Below are positions 18,391 through 25,831 of a DNA stretch of 64,000 bases, piece by piece. Source of the stretch: DATAOG01 sp963757395 (GTDB taxonomy: Bacteria; Pseudomonadota; Alphaproteobacteria; Geminicoccales; Geminicoccaceae). The notes beneath the pieces were generated by a model. The model was not told where the DNA came from. It saw only the letters and a program-made list of their open reading frames with translations, and did no database searches. The stretch spans positions 434,001 to 498,000 of the forward strand of contig CAVWRK010000014.1 in the NCBI GenBank assembly GCA_963757395.1. The letters run 5' to 3'. Position numbers and translations under genes: made by a program. Position 1 is the first letter of the stretch. Each line of letters begins with the position of its first letter.

Positions 18391-18800
18391 ACCCTGGCCG
18401 GCACGACGAAAAAATGATCTTTGTCGAGCCATTGCCATCGACCTGATGGTCTCCTAAGTATACGCGCCATGGCGGTGGGGAGGCCCTCCTTGGCGAGGGC
18501 GCGGACCCGCCGCTTAGCGTTTTGGTAACTCGGTCGGCGCTCTAACCAGGGTCGACCGCGGGCCAATCGCCCTCTTCCTCCTCAACCCGGGAGACCACGC
18601 CATGATCCCTGTAGCTGCCGCTCAGATCTGAGCCGCTCGACCGCCGGGTCAACGGGCGGTCGGCGCGGGCGCAGAGGCGCCCGGTTCGGGCAACGTAGGG
18701 CCGACAGTCGGCCTAACGCTTAAATTGTACAGGGACACGAGCGATGATATCTGCGGGTTGGGGGTCGAGCGATCTGCTCGATCCCGGGTGGAGGACGGCG
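18391..18800 (+). promoter_or_regulatory. Structured leader upstream of speD
   Basis: 410 bases without a full gene. It contains a 9-codon ORF (18602-18631) and three compact hairpins in a row: 18638-18662 (8-bp stem CGACCGCC/GGCGGTCG), 18666-18683 (7-bp stem CGGGCGC/GCGCCCG) and 18699-18713 (GGCCGA/TCGGCC), then an AT-rich TAACGCTTAAATTGTAC. The arrangement fits translation-coupled or ligand-dependent control of speD. Identity with the alphaproteobacterial speF RNA motif could not be tested. Confidence 0.55.
18602..18631 (+). CDS. Putative leader peptide MIPVAAAQI
   Basis: ATG, nine codons, TGA, preceded by a purine-rich CCCGGGAGACC at about the right distance. It ends just before the first of three hairpins upstream of speD. 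Its expression is inferred only from position. Confidence 0.4.
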   Translation: MIPVAAAQI

Positions 18801-19226
18801 ATGGCACAATCCCCGGACGCCGCGGTTGCGGCTGGGTTCGGTGTTCATCTGACGCTCGACGGCTACGGCGGCTCCCGCGAGAAGCTGGCCGACGGCGCCC
18901 ACGTCCTCGCCTGTCTTGGCGAGTTGCCCGAGCGGCTCGGCATGCACAAGCTGGCCGAGCCCTTCCTGGTCGAGCTCGGGCACCACAGCGACAAGGATCC
19001 GGGCGGGGTCAGCGGCTTCGTGATGATCGCCGAGAGTCACATCAGCATCCACACCTTTCCCTTGCGCGGCTTCGTCAGCGCCGACGTCTACACCTGCCAG
19101 AACCACCTCGACAGCGAGCGGATCTGCCAGTACTTCGCCGACGCCTTCGAGCTCCAGGACCTCGAGATCAACCTGGTGCGGCGCGGCACCCGTTATCCCC
19201 AGCACAACATCTACGAGCCCGCCTGA
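18801..19226 (+). CDS. speD: S-adenosylmethionine decarboxylase proenzyme
   Basis: A 141-residue prokaryotic AdoMet decarboxylase. The self-cleavage and pyruvoyl-forming serine lies in ESHISIHTFP (about residue 82), followed by GFVSADVYTCQNHLD with the conserved cysteine. It makes decarboxylated SAM, the aminopropyl donor for spermidine. The start at 18801 has GGAGGACGG before it; an upstream ATG at 18744 adds an unsupported extension. It is followed 31 bases later by the deoxyhypusine-synthase-like gene. No spermidine synthase is in the window. Confidence 0.95.
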   Translation: MAQSPDAAVAAGFGVHLTLDGYGGSREKLADGAHVLACLGELPERLGMHKLAEPFLVELGHHSDKDPGGVSGFVMIAESHISIHTFPLRGFVSADVYTCQNHLDSERICQYFADAFELQDLEINLVRRGTRYPQHNIYEPA

Positions 19227-19257
19227 GCCGGAGCGGGCACGCGCCAGCGAGACGCCG

Positions 19258-20304
19258 ATGGACCGACAGCGGCAGCAGAAGGCCGAGCTTCTGCAGCGGA
19301 CGATCAAGCACGTCGACATCAAGGCACACGACACCCGCGCGCTGATCGCGGCATTCCAGGAGATGTCGTTCAGCGCCCGCGAGCTCGGCCGGGCCTGCGA
19401 GATTTACGAGCGTATGCTGCGCGACCCCGACTGCACGATCATCCTGACGGTCGCCGGCAGCACGAGCGCTGCCGGCTGCATGCAGGTCTACGTCGACATG
19501 ATCCGCCACAACATGGTCGACGTGGTGGTCGCGACCGGGGCGACCGTGGTCGACATGGACTTCTTCGAGGCGCTCGGTTTTTCGCACTATCGGGGCACGC
19601 AGTTCATCGACGATTCGATGCTGCGCGAGCACTACGTCGATCGCATCTACGATACCTACATCGACGAGGACGAGCTGCAGCAGTGTGATCGGACGATCAA
19701 GGAGATCGCCGACGCGCTGCCGCCCGGACCGTACTCCTCGCGCGCCTTCATCCGCGAGATGGGCCGCTGGCTGGCCGATCATCCGGAGCGGGCCCCCAAG
19801 CGCGCGTCCCTGATTCAGACCGCGTTCGAGAACGGCGTCCCGATCTTCTGCCCGGCGTTCTCGGACAGCAGCGCGGGGTTCGGTCTGGTCGCCCACCAGG
19901 TCGGGCAGCCCGATCGCTATCTGACCATCGATTCGGTCGCCGACCTGCGCGAGCTGACCGAGCTCAAGGTGCAGGCGCAACAGAGTGGCCTCCTGATCAT
20001 CGGCGGCGGCTCGCCCAAGAACTTCGCTCAGGACACGGTCGTCTGCGCCGAGATCCTCGGCAAGGACGTGCCGATGCACAAATACAGCATCCAGATCACG
20101 GTCGCCGATCAGCGCGACGGCGCCTGCTCGAGCTCCAGCCTCAAGGAGGCCGGCTCGTGGGGCAAGGTCGATGCCGCCGGCGAGCAGATGGTGTTCGCCG
20201 AGGCGACCATGGCGCTGCCGCTGCTCGCCGCCTACGGCTATCACAACGGCAGCTGGCGCGAGCGTCCGAAGCGCGAGCTCGCGCGCCTCTTGAGCGCGGA
20301 TTGA
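19258..20304 (+). CDS. Deoxyhypusine synthase-like (polyamine) enzyme
   Basis: A 348-residue member of the deoxyhypusine synthase family, an NAD-dependent Rossmann-type enzyme transferring an aminobutyl group. Visible motifs: TVAGSTSAAGC, VVVATGATVVDMDFFEALG, PIFCPAFSDSSAGFG, IIGGGSPKN, and SWGKVDAAGE with the catalytic-lysine position occupied (about 302). Bacteria lack eIF5A, and bacterial homologues are thought to act on free polyamines, for example making homospermidine. Sitting between speD and a ureohydrolase supports this. Confidence 0.88.
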   Translation: MDRQRQQKAELLQRTIKHVDIKAHDTRALIAAFQEMSFSARELGRACEIYERMLRDPDCTIILTVAGSTSAAGCMQVYVDMIRHNMVDVVVATGATVVDMDFFEALGFSHYRGTQFIDDSMLREHYVDRIYDTYIDEDELQQCDRTIKEIADALPPGPYSSRAFIREMGRWLADHPERAPKRASLIQTAFENGVPIFCPAFSDSSAGFGLVAHQVGQPDRYLTIDSVADLRELTELKVQAQQSGLLIIGGGSPKNFAQDTVVCAEILGKDVPMHKYSIQITVADQRDGACSSSSLKEAGSWGKVDAAGEQMVFAEATMALPLLAAYGYHNGSWRERPKRELARLLSAD

Positions 20305-20317
20305 TGGTCAGCCGCGG

Positions 20318-21208
20318 ATGGTCGCCTCGATCATCAACTGGAACGAGCCGGACAGCGCCGACGCGGTCCTGATCTCGGCCCCCTATGGCCACGGTACCTC
20401 ATTCGGGCATGGCGCCGGCGGCGGCCCGGCCGCGATCGTCGCCTGTCTCGACCGTCAGATCGAGCTGTTCGAGCGCCACACCGGGACCGAGCCGGCCGCC
20501 AGCTACCGGATCGCCCACCGGGCGTTGCCCGAGGTCGAGACACTCTCGCCCGGGGCGATGGTCGAGCAGGTGGCCGGGGCGGTCGCGCACACGGCACCCT
20601 TCACGATCCTGCTCGGCGGCACGCACGCGGTCTCGATCGGCGCCTTTCAGGCGCATGCCGCCCGCGGCCGTCGGGGCGAGGTCACCATCGTGCAGATCGA
20701 CGCCCATCTCGACCTGCGCGACGATGACGCCGACTACAACGACGTCGACCCGAGCCGCTTTGCCCATTCCTGCGTGATGCGGCGCGCCGTCGAGCTCGGC
20801 TTTCGAACCTGCTCGGTCGGCATCCGGGCGTATTCGCGCGAGGAGCATCGGTTTGCGATCGCCGAAGCGTTGCCGGTGTTCGAATGGGGGCGGGGCGGGG
20901 AGCCGACCATCGAGGCCGTGCTCGCCGCGATCCGAACCGAGCGGGTCTACCTGACGATCGACGTCGACGGCTTCGATCCGGCAGTGGCACCTGCGACCGG
21001 CACGCCGGTACCGGGCGGCCTGTCCTGGGCCTACGGCACGTGCCTCGTGCGGGAGCTGTGCCGCGCCAAGAACGTGATCGGCGCCGACATCGTCGAGGTC
21101 GCGCCGGTTCCGGGCTCGGGGCTCACCGAATACGCCGCGGCCCAGCTCGGCTACGACATTCTCTGCTACACGCTGCTCAAGCGGGACGGTAAGCTCGCCT
21201 TCGCATAG
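20318..21208 (+). CDS. speB: Ureohydrolase, agmatinase type
   Basis: A 296-residue arginase/agmatinase-family enzyme with the full binuclear Mn set: GGTHAVS, DAHLDLRDD, and TIDVDGFDPAVAPATGTPVPGG split over about residues 108-240. Agmatinase converts agmatine to putrescine and urea; guanidinobutyrase or another guanidino hydrolase is the alternative. The gene begins 14 bases after the deoxyhypusine-synthase-like gene and is in the polyamine operon, which favours agmatinase. No arginine decarboxylase is nearby. Confidence 0.87.
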   Translation: MVASIINWNEPDSADAVLISAPYGHGTSFGHGAGGGPAAIVACLDRQIELFERHTGTEPAASYRIAHRALPEVETLSPGAMVEQVAGAVAHTAPFTILLGGTHAVSIGAFQAHAARGRRGEVTIVQIDAHLDLRDDDADYNDVDPSRFAHSCVMRRAVELGFRTCSVGIRAYSREEHRFAIAEALPVFEWGRGGEPTIEAVLAAIRTERVYLTIDVDGFDPAVAPATGTPVPGGLSWAYGTCLVRELCRAKNVIGADIVEVAPVPGSGLTEYAAAQLGYDILCYTLLKRDGKLAFA

Positions 21209-21251
21209 GCCGGCGCCGCCGGGCGCGGGCCGGATCGCAAGCGGGGCGCCG

Positions 21252-22145
21252 ATGGAGAGCTGGCGGCAGCAGCCGGTGGTCTTTTGGATATTCGTGCTGC
21301 CGGGCGCGCTCTGGCTGCTCGTGTTCTTCCTGGTGCCGCTCGGCCTGGTCTGGATCCTGTCGTTCGGCGAGCGCTCCGGGCCGGTCGACATCCTGATCAC
21401 CGGCACCCTCGACAACTATGCGAAGGCGCTCGACCCGATCTATCTCGGCCTGTTCTGGAAGTCGTTCTGGATCGCAGGCGTGGCGACCGTGCTGGTGCTG
21501 ATCGTGGGCTTCCCAGTGGCGCTCGCCGTGAGCTTCGCGCCCGGCCGCGTCAAGCCGCTGTTGCTGATGCTGGTGATCCTGCCGTTCTGGACCAACCTTT
21601 TGATCCGGACCTATGCGATGATCGCGGTGCTGAGGGGCCGCGGCTACGTCAATTTCGGCCTCGAGGGGCTCTGGGACCTGGCTGGCGCCGGTCTCGGCGC
21701 GCTCGGGCTTGCGGCACTGCCGCCCTATCAGCCGCTCGAGCTGCTCTACAACAACGCCGCCGTCGTGACCGGCATCGTCTACGTCTATCTGCCGTTCATG
21801 GTCCTGCCCCTCTACGCCACCCTCGAGCGCCTCGATCGCTCCTATCTCGAGGCGAGCCTCGACCTCGGCGCCGGCCAATGGCGGACCTTCCGCTCGATCG
21901 TGGTGCCGCTCGCCCGGCCCGGGATCATCTCGGGCGTGATCCTGGTGTTCGTCCCGGCGCTCGGCACCTTCCTGATCTCCGACCTTCTGGGGGGCCCGGA
22001 CAGCCAGCTGATCGGCAATGTCATCGAGCGCCAGTTCAAGGCCGCCAACAACTGGCCGCTCGGCGCCGCCATGTCCTTCCTGCTGATGTACCTGACCTTC
22101 GCCGCGCTCGCCGCCCGCGCCTTCCTGGCCGAGCGCGACGTCTAG
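21252..22145 (+). CDS. potB: Spermidine/putrescine ABC transporter permease PotB
   Basis: A 297-residue inner-membrane permease with about six helices: PGALWLLVFFLVPLGLVWIL first, then the conserved FWTNLLIRTYAM segment and the EAA-type loop YLEASLDLGAGQWRTFRSIV near residue 195 that contacts the ATPase. It is followed not by potC directly but by two small genes (22229-22958), an unusual interruption. Confidence 0.92.
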   Translation: MESWRQQPVVFWIFVLPGALWLLVFFLVPLGLVWILSFGERSGPVDILITGTLDNYAKALDPIYLGLFWKSFWIAGVATVLVLIVGFPVALAVSFAPGRVKPLLLMLVILPFWTNLLIRTYAMIAVLRGRGYVNFGLEGLWDLAGAGLGALGLAALPPYQPLELLYNNAAVVTGIVYVYLPFMVLPLYATLERLDRSYLEASLDLGAGQWRTFRSIVVPLARPGIISGVILVFVPALGTFLISDLLGGPDSQLIGNVIERQFKAANNWPLGAAMSFLLMYLTFAALAARAFLAERDV

Positions 22146-22228
22146 CCGGGCCGGCGTGGCCGCTTGCTTTTGGTCGCTTCCGTCTCACCTGCATGGCAAT
22201 GGTGTAAGAGGACGACCCGGAAATCGCC

Positions 22229-22570
22229 ATGAACGCCGCCCACGCGGTCCGCCGCCTGGAGGAGGCCGGCTTCAGCCATCAGCAGGCGACCGGCGTCGTC
22301 GAGGTCGTCCAGGGCGAGGTGATCAACAAGGTCGCGACCCGCGACTATGTCGGCGAGCAGACCGCCCTCGTCCGCCAGGAGCTGGCCGAGCAGATCGGCG
22401 CCGTCCGCCAGGAGCTGGCTGACCAGATCGCCGCCGTTCGCCGCGAGATCGCCGAGACCGTCGAGGTGATGCGCGCGATCAACCGCCAGACGGTCTGGAT
22501 GAACGGATTTCTTGCCGCCCTCCTGGTCACGGTCCTCGGGCTCGCCGGGGTGCTGATCGGCAAGCTCTGA
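22229..22570 (+). CDS. DUF1640-type coiled-coil membrane protein
   Basis: 113 residues: an N-terminal helix pair (HAVRRLEEAGFSHQQATGVVEV), a heptad-repeat coiled coil (repeated QELAEQIGAVRQ, QELADQIAAVRR) at about 45-80 and one C-terminal transmembrane helix (AALLVTVLGLAGVLIG). This matches the DUF1640/CCDC90-like family. Function unknown. It lies within the pot operon in the same direction. Confidence 0.75.
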   Translation: MNAAHAVRRLEEAGFSHQQATGVVEVVQGEVINKVATRDYVGEQTALVRQELAEQIGAVRQELADQIAAVRREIAETVEVMRAINRQTVWMNGFLAALLVTVLGLAGVLIGKL

Positions 22571-22709
22571 GGCTTCTGGCCAGGTGGGCGCTTTCTCTCC
22601 ACCGGAGGTCGATGACGGCCGGAATTAGCATGCGCCCGAAGTGTTGACCTTAACGGGAGAGCGCGCAGGGTGTCGCCAGGCGGCAGCAGGCGTTCAGGGA
22701 GACGGAACG

Positions 22710-22958
22710 ATGGTGGCCGTACGAGCCCTCCTTGCGACCCTCAACGGGCTGACCCAGGGGGGGCCGCTCACCCGCAGCTGGGGGTGGCGGAGCCCGGCCG
22801 AGGCCGAGGCTCCGGGCGAGCCCTGGTACGAGGGCGCTTATGCCCATGCAGGGGACGAGCCGCCGCTCGAGGAGCTGCTGCACGACCCCGTGGTCGATCT
22901 GGTGATGCGTGCCGACCGCCTGGAGCCGGCCCAGGTCCGACGCTGGCTCCGCCCCTAG
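22710..22958 (+). CDS. Small conserved-looking protein, unknown function
   Basis: 82 residues from the ATG at 22710, which has AGGGAG upstream. The C-terminus (LEELLHDPVVDLVMRADRL and then EPAQVRRWLRP) follows a pattern seen in small alphaproteobacterial proteins of unknown role (a DPVV-LM-D segment). It lies between potB and potC. Confidence 0.55.
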   Translation: MVAVRALLATLNGLTQGGPLTRSWGWRSPAEAEAPGEPWYEGAYAHAGDEPPLEELLHDPVVDLVMRADRLEPAQVRRWLRP

Positions 22959-23130
22959 CCGCCGCCCGCCGCCGGACCTCGCGAGCAGCTCGGCAAGGCT
23001 CGTCGCGAGCACGACCGGCGTCCGCGGCGTAGCGTTGCCGATCCGGGCTTATCACCAGCTCCGCACCGCCCTATAACCGAGGAAGATGGCATGCTGGGCG
23101 CCGGACTGGGCGCCGGGGCGGGGTGCGGCA

Positions 23131-23973
23131 ATGCCGAAGCGACGCGAGCGCTCGGGACCGCTCGAGTACAGCCGGAAGCTCTGGCTGCGCGCCTGGCTCG
23201 CGGCGACCTTCACTTTCCTCTACGCGCCGATCGTGATCCTGATCCTGTTCAGCTTCAACAACAGCAAGCGCAACATCGTCTGGCAGGGCTTCACCCTCGA
23301 CTACTACCGCAAGGCGGTCGGCAATGCCTCCCTGATCGAGGCGTTCACCAACAGCCTGACGATCGGCCTGATCAGCACCGCGATCAGCACCGTGATCGGG
23401 GCGCTGCTGGCGCTCGCCCTCTGGCGCTTCCGCTTCCCCGGCAAGCCGGGGCTGGAGGGTGCGCTGGCGCTCCCGATCGTGATCCCGGAGATCTGCATGG
23501 GCGTGGCGCTGATGGCGTTCTTCATCCGGACCGGCTGGCCGACCCAGCTGCCCTGGCCGCTCAACCTCGGACCGATCGTCATCGGCCACATCGCCTTCAG
23601 CTTCCCGTTCGTCACGATCGTGGTGCGCGCCCGCATGGCGGGCTTCGATCGCGCGCTCGAGGAGGCGTCCAAGGACCTCGGCGCCGGCGAGTGGCAGACC
23701 TTTCGCAACATCACCCTGCCCTACATGCGGCCCGGGCTGATCGCCGGCGGCCTGCTCGCGATGACCCTCTCGCTCGACGACTTCGTGATCACCTTCTTCA
23801 CCTCGGGCCCGGCGACCCTGACCTTCCCGATCAAGGTCTATTCCATGGTCCGGTTCGGGGCGACGCCCGAGGTCAATGCCGCCTCGACCGTCCTGATCCT
23901 GGTGACCGTGCTGCTCACCGTGGTCGCGATGCGTCTGCAGCGCCCGGAGCGGGGCGGGGAGCTTGGGGGATGA
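23131..23973 (+). CDS. potC: Spermidine/putrescine ABC transporter permease PotC
   Basis: 280 residues. The N-terminal helix FTFLYAPIVILILFSFNNSK is typical of PotC, with the EAA loop (ALEEASKDLGAGEWQTFRNI) near residue 180 and TLSLDDFVITFFTSGP near 215. The start at 23131 (MPKRRERSG) is favoured over an upstream ATG at 23091 in a different frame. Its TGA overlaps the potA ATG (ATGA at 23970-23973). Confidence 0.92.
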   Translation: MPKRRERSGPLEYSRKLWLRAWLAATFTFLYAPIVILILFSFNNSKRNIVWQGFTLDYYRKAVGNASLIEAFTNSLTIGLISTAISTVIGALLALALWRFRFPGKPGLEGALALPIVIPEICMGVALMAFFIRTGWPTQLPWPLNLGPIVIGHIAFSFPFVTIVVRARMAGFDRALEEASKDLGAGEWQTFRNITLPYMRPGLIAGGLLAMTLSLDDFVITFFTSGPATLTFPIKVYSMVRFGATPEVNAASTVLILVTVLLTVVAMRLQRPERGGELGG

Positions 23974-25055
23974 GCGCCGAACCGATCGTCCGGGTCGAGG
24001 CGGTGACCAAGCGCTTTGGCCAGATGGTCGCGGTCGACCACGTTTCGCTGGCGATCGCCGCCAACGAGTTCTTCGCGCTGCTCGGCCCGTCCGGCTGCGG
24101 CAAGACCACGCTGCTGCGCATGCTGGCCGGCTTCGAGAACCCCAGCGAGGGAAAAATCCTGATCGACGGCGAGGACATGGCCGGCGTCGTGCCCAACCGG
24201 CGCCCGGTCAACATGGTGTTCCAGTCCTACGCCGTTTTTCCGCATATGACGGTCACGGACAACGTCGCCTATGGCCTGCGCGTCAGCCGGGTGGCGCGCG
24301 CCGAGATCGGCCCCAGGGTCGAGGCGGCGCTCGCCATGGTCCGCCTCGAGGGCCTGGGCGAGCGCAAGCCCGACCAGCTCTCCGGCGGTCAGCGCCAGCG
24401 GGTGGCGCTCGCCCGCGCCCTGATCAAGCGGCCCAAGGTTTTGTTGCTCGATGAACCGCTCTCGGCGCTCGACAAGAAGCTGCGCGAGGAGATGCAGCTC
24501 GAGCTGGTGCGCCTGCAGCACGAGGTCGGCATCACCTTCGTGATCGTGACCCACGACCAGGACGAGGCGCTCTCGATGGCCAACCGGATCGCGGTCATGG
24601 ACAAGGGCCGCATCCTCCAGGTGGCGCCGCCGGACCAGCTCTACGAGCAGCCGAACTGCCGCATGGTCGCCGACTTCATCGGCACGACCAACCTGTTCCC
24701 CGGCCGCGTGCTCGGCCGCGCCGACGGCGGCATCCGCCTCGAAGCGCAAGGGATCGGCGAGCTGCAGCTGACCGAGGACGGCGAGCCGGGCAGCGAGGTC
24801 GGGATCGCGGTCCGCCCGGAGAAGGTCCGGATCAGCCACGAGCGCCCGGCGGACGGCCTCATCGCAGTCCCCGGCAAGGTCGCGCAACTCGCCTATTTCG
24901 GCGACTACAGCCACGTCTTCGTCGAGGCCGGCGCGACCGTCCGGATCACCTGCTACCGCACCAACGACAGCCGCCACCAAGCGGCGGCCCTCGCAGTCGG
25001 CGACGCCTGCTGGGTCTCCTGGCACCCGGCCGACTGCATCCTGCTGACCGAGTGA
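23970..25055 (+). CDS. potA: Spermidine/putrescine ABC transporter ATP-binding protein PotA
   Basis: 361 residues. Walker A GPSGCGKTT (about 41-49), Q-loop NMVFQSYAVFPHM, signature LSGGQRQR, Walker B VLLLDEPLSALD, H-loop IVTHD, then a TOBE domain with VRPEKVRIS. The start is the ATG overlapping the potC stop, giving tight coupling. It drives polyamine import through PotBC. Confidence 0.94.
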   Translation: MSAEPIVRVEAVTKRFGQMVAVDHVSLAIAANEFFALLGPSGCGKTTLLRMLAGFENPSEGKILIDGEDMAGVVPNRRPVNMVFQSYAVFPHMTVTDNVAYGLRVSRVARAEIGPRVEAALAMVRLEGLGERKPDQLSGGQRQRVALARALIKRPKVLLLDEPLSALDKKLREEMQLELVRLQHEVGITFVIVTHDQDEALSMANRIAVMDKGRILQVAPPDQLYEQPNCRMVADFIGTTNLFPGRVLGRADGGIRLEAQGIGELQLTEDGEPGSEVGIAVRPEKVRISHERPADGLIAVPGKVAQLAYFGDYSHVFVEAGATVRITCYRTNDSRHQAAALAVGDACWVSWHPADCILLTE

Positions 25056-25123
25056 TCGGGGTCGACGTCGTATTGAGTCCGGAAATTACGTATTTTACGA
25101 GCGAGGACGGATGAGGTAGATCC

Positions 25124-25363
25124 ATGGTGCACGTCACGGCCACCGAGCTCCAGCGCCAGTTCGGCAGAATCAAGCGGATCGCACGGCGCGAGGCGGTGCA
25201 GGTCACGGATCACGGCCAAGTGGATTTCGTGATGCTTCCGGCCGAAGACTACGCGCGGATGCGCCGGCGCGATCTCGTGGTCGCTCAAACCCAGGATCTG
25301 CCCAGGGCGACCATCGAAAGCATGCTCGCTGCCCAGCTTGACCATCTGCCTGAGGACGACTGA
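25124..25363 (+). CDS. Phd/YefM-family antitoxin
   Basis: 79 residues with the Phd/YefM pattern: a short N-terminal strand and helix (VHVTATELQRQFGRIKRIA), the turn QVTDHGQVDFVMLPAEDYARM, and an acidic C-terminal tail (LAAQLDHLPEDD) that would wrap the toxin. A GATGAGG ribosome site lies upstream. The AT-rich TTACGTATTTTACGA just before may be the autoregulatory operator. The toxin gene starts 9 bases later. Confidence 0.78.
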   Translation: MVHVTATELQRQFGRIKRIARREAVQVTDHGQVDFVMLPAEDYARMRRRDLVVAQTQDLPRATIESMLAAQLDHLPEDD

Positions 25364-25372
25364 TCAGCGGCC

Positions 25373-25816
25373 ATGGATCTGTCGCGCCCGCCCCAGGTCG
25401 GCGCAGTCATTTGCTTTTGCTATCTTTGGCAGCGCGAGTTCGAGGCAGGCCTCGTCGAGGGCAGCAAAGCTCGTCCGTGCCTGGTGATGGCGGTCGAGCC
25501 TGAACAAGGGGCCGGACCGCTGCAGCCCTGGGTGACGGTTCTACCGATCACGCATCGGTTGCCCGAAGATCCTGGCGGCGTCCTGCTGCCCGTCGATACT
25601 AAGCGCCGTCTTGGCCTCGACGACGACGCCTCGTGGGTCGTGCTCGGCGAGTCCAATGCGTTCCTATGGCCTGGCTATGACATTCGTCCTGCGCCGGGGC
25701 GCCCGACTTGGCTGTTCGGGTACATCGGTCGCGGCCTGTTTGCGATGATGCGGAGCAAGCTCGCTGACCATTGGCGCAAGGCGCCGTCCTTGGTGCCGGT
25801 CGATCGTGGCGGCTAA
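25373..25816 (+). CDS. PemK/MazF-like toxin (putative)
   Basis: 147 residues with features of the PemK/MazF-type fold: an N-terminal strand GAVICFCYLWQREFE, the RPCLVMAVEP segment equivalent to the RPxLVVS strand, VTVLPITHR, and DDDASWVVLGESNAFLWPG. It is larger than most MazF proteins (about 110 residues) and lacks some consensus residues, so RNase activity is inferred from family resemblance and from pairing with the Phd-type gene. Confidence 0.6.
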   Translation: MDLSRPPQVGAVICFCYLWQREFEAGLVEGSKARPCLVMAVEPEQGAGPLQPWVTVLPITHRLPEDPGGVLLPVDTKRRLGLDDDASWVVLGESNAFLWPGYDIRPAPGRPTWLFGYIGRGLFAMMRSKLADHWRKAPSLVPVDRGG

Positions 25817-25831
25817 CGCGCGAGGCATCGT

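Noticed and set aside
18391..18800. Naming the speD leader as the known speF RNA motif
   Set aside because: I could not match its conserved core from memory and the downstream gene differs; only a covariance search can decide.
22641..22709. Longer start for the small protein at 22710
   Set aside because: The upstream codons lack a ribosome site, while AGGGAG precedes the ATG at 22710.
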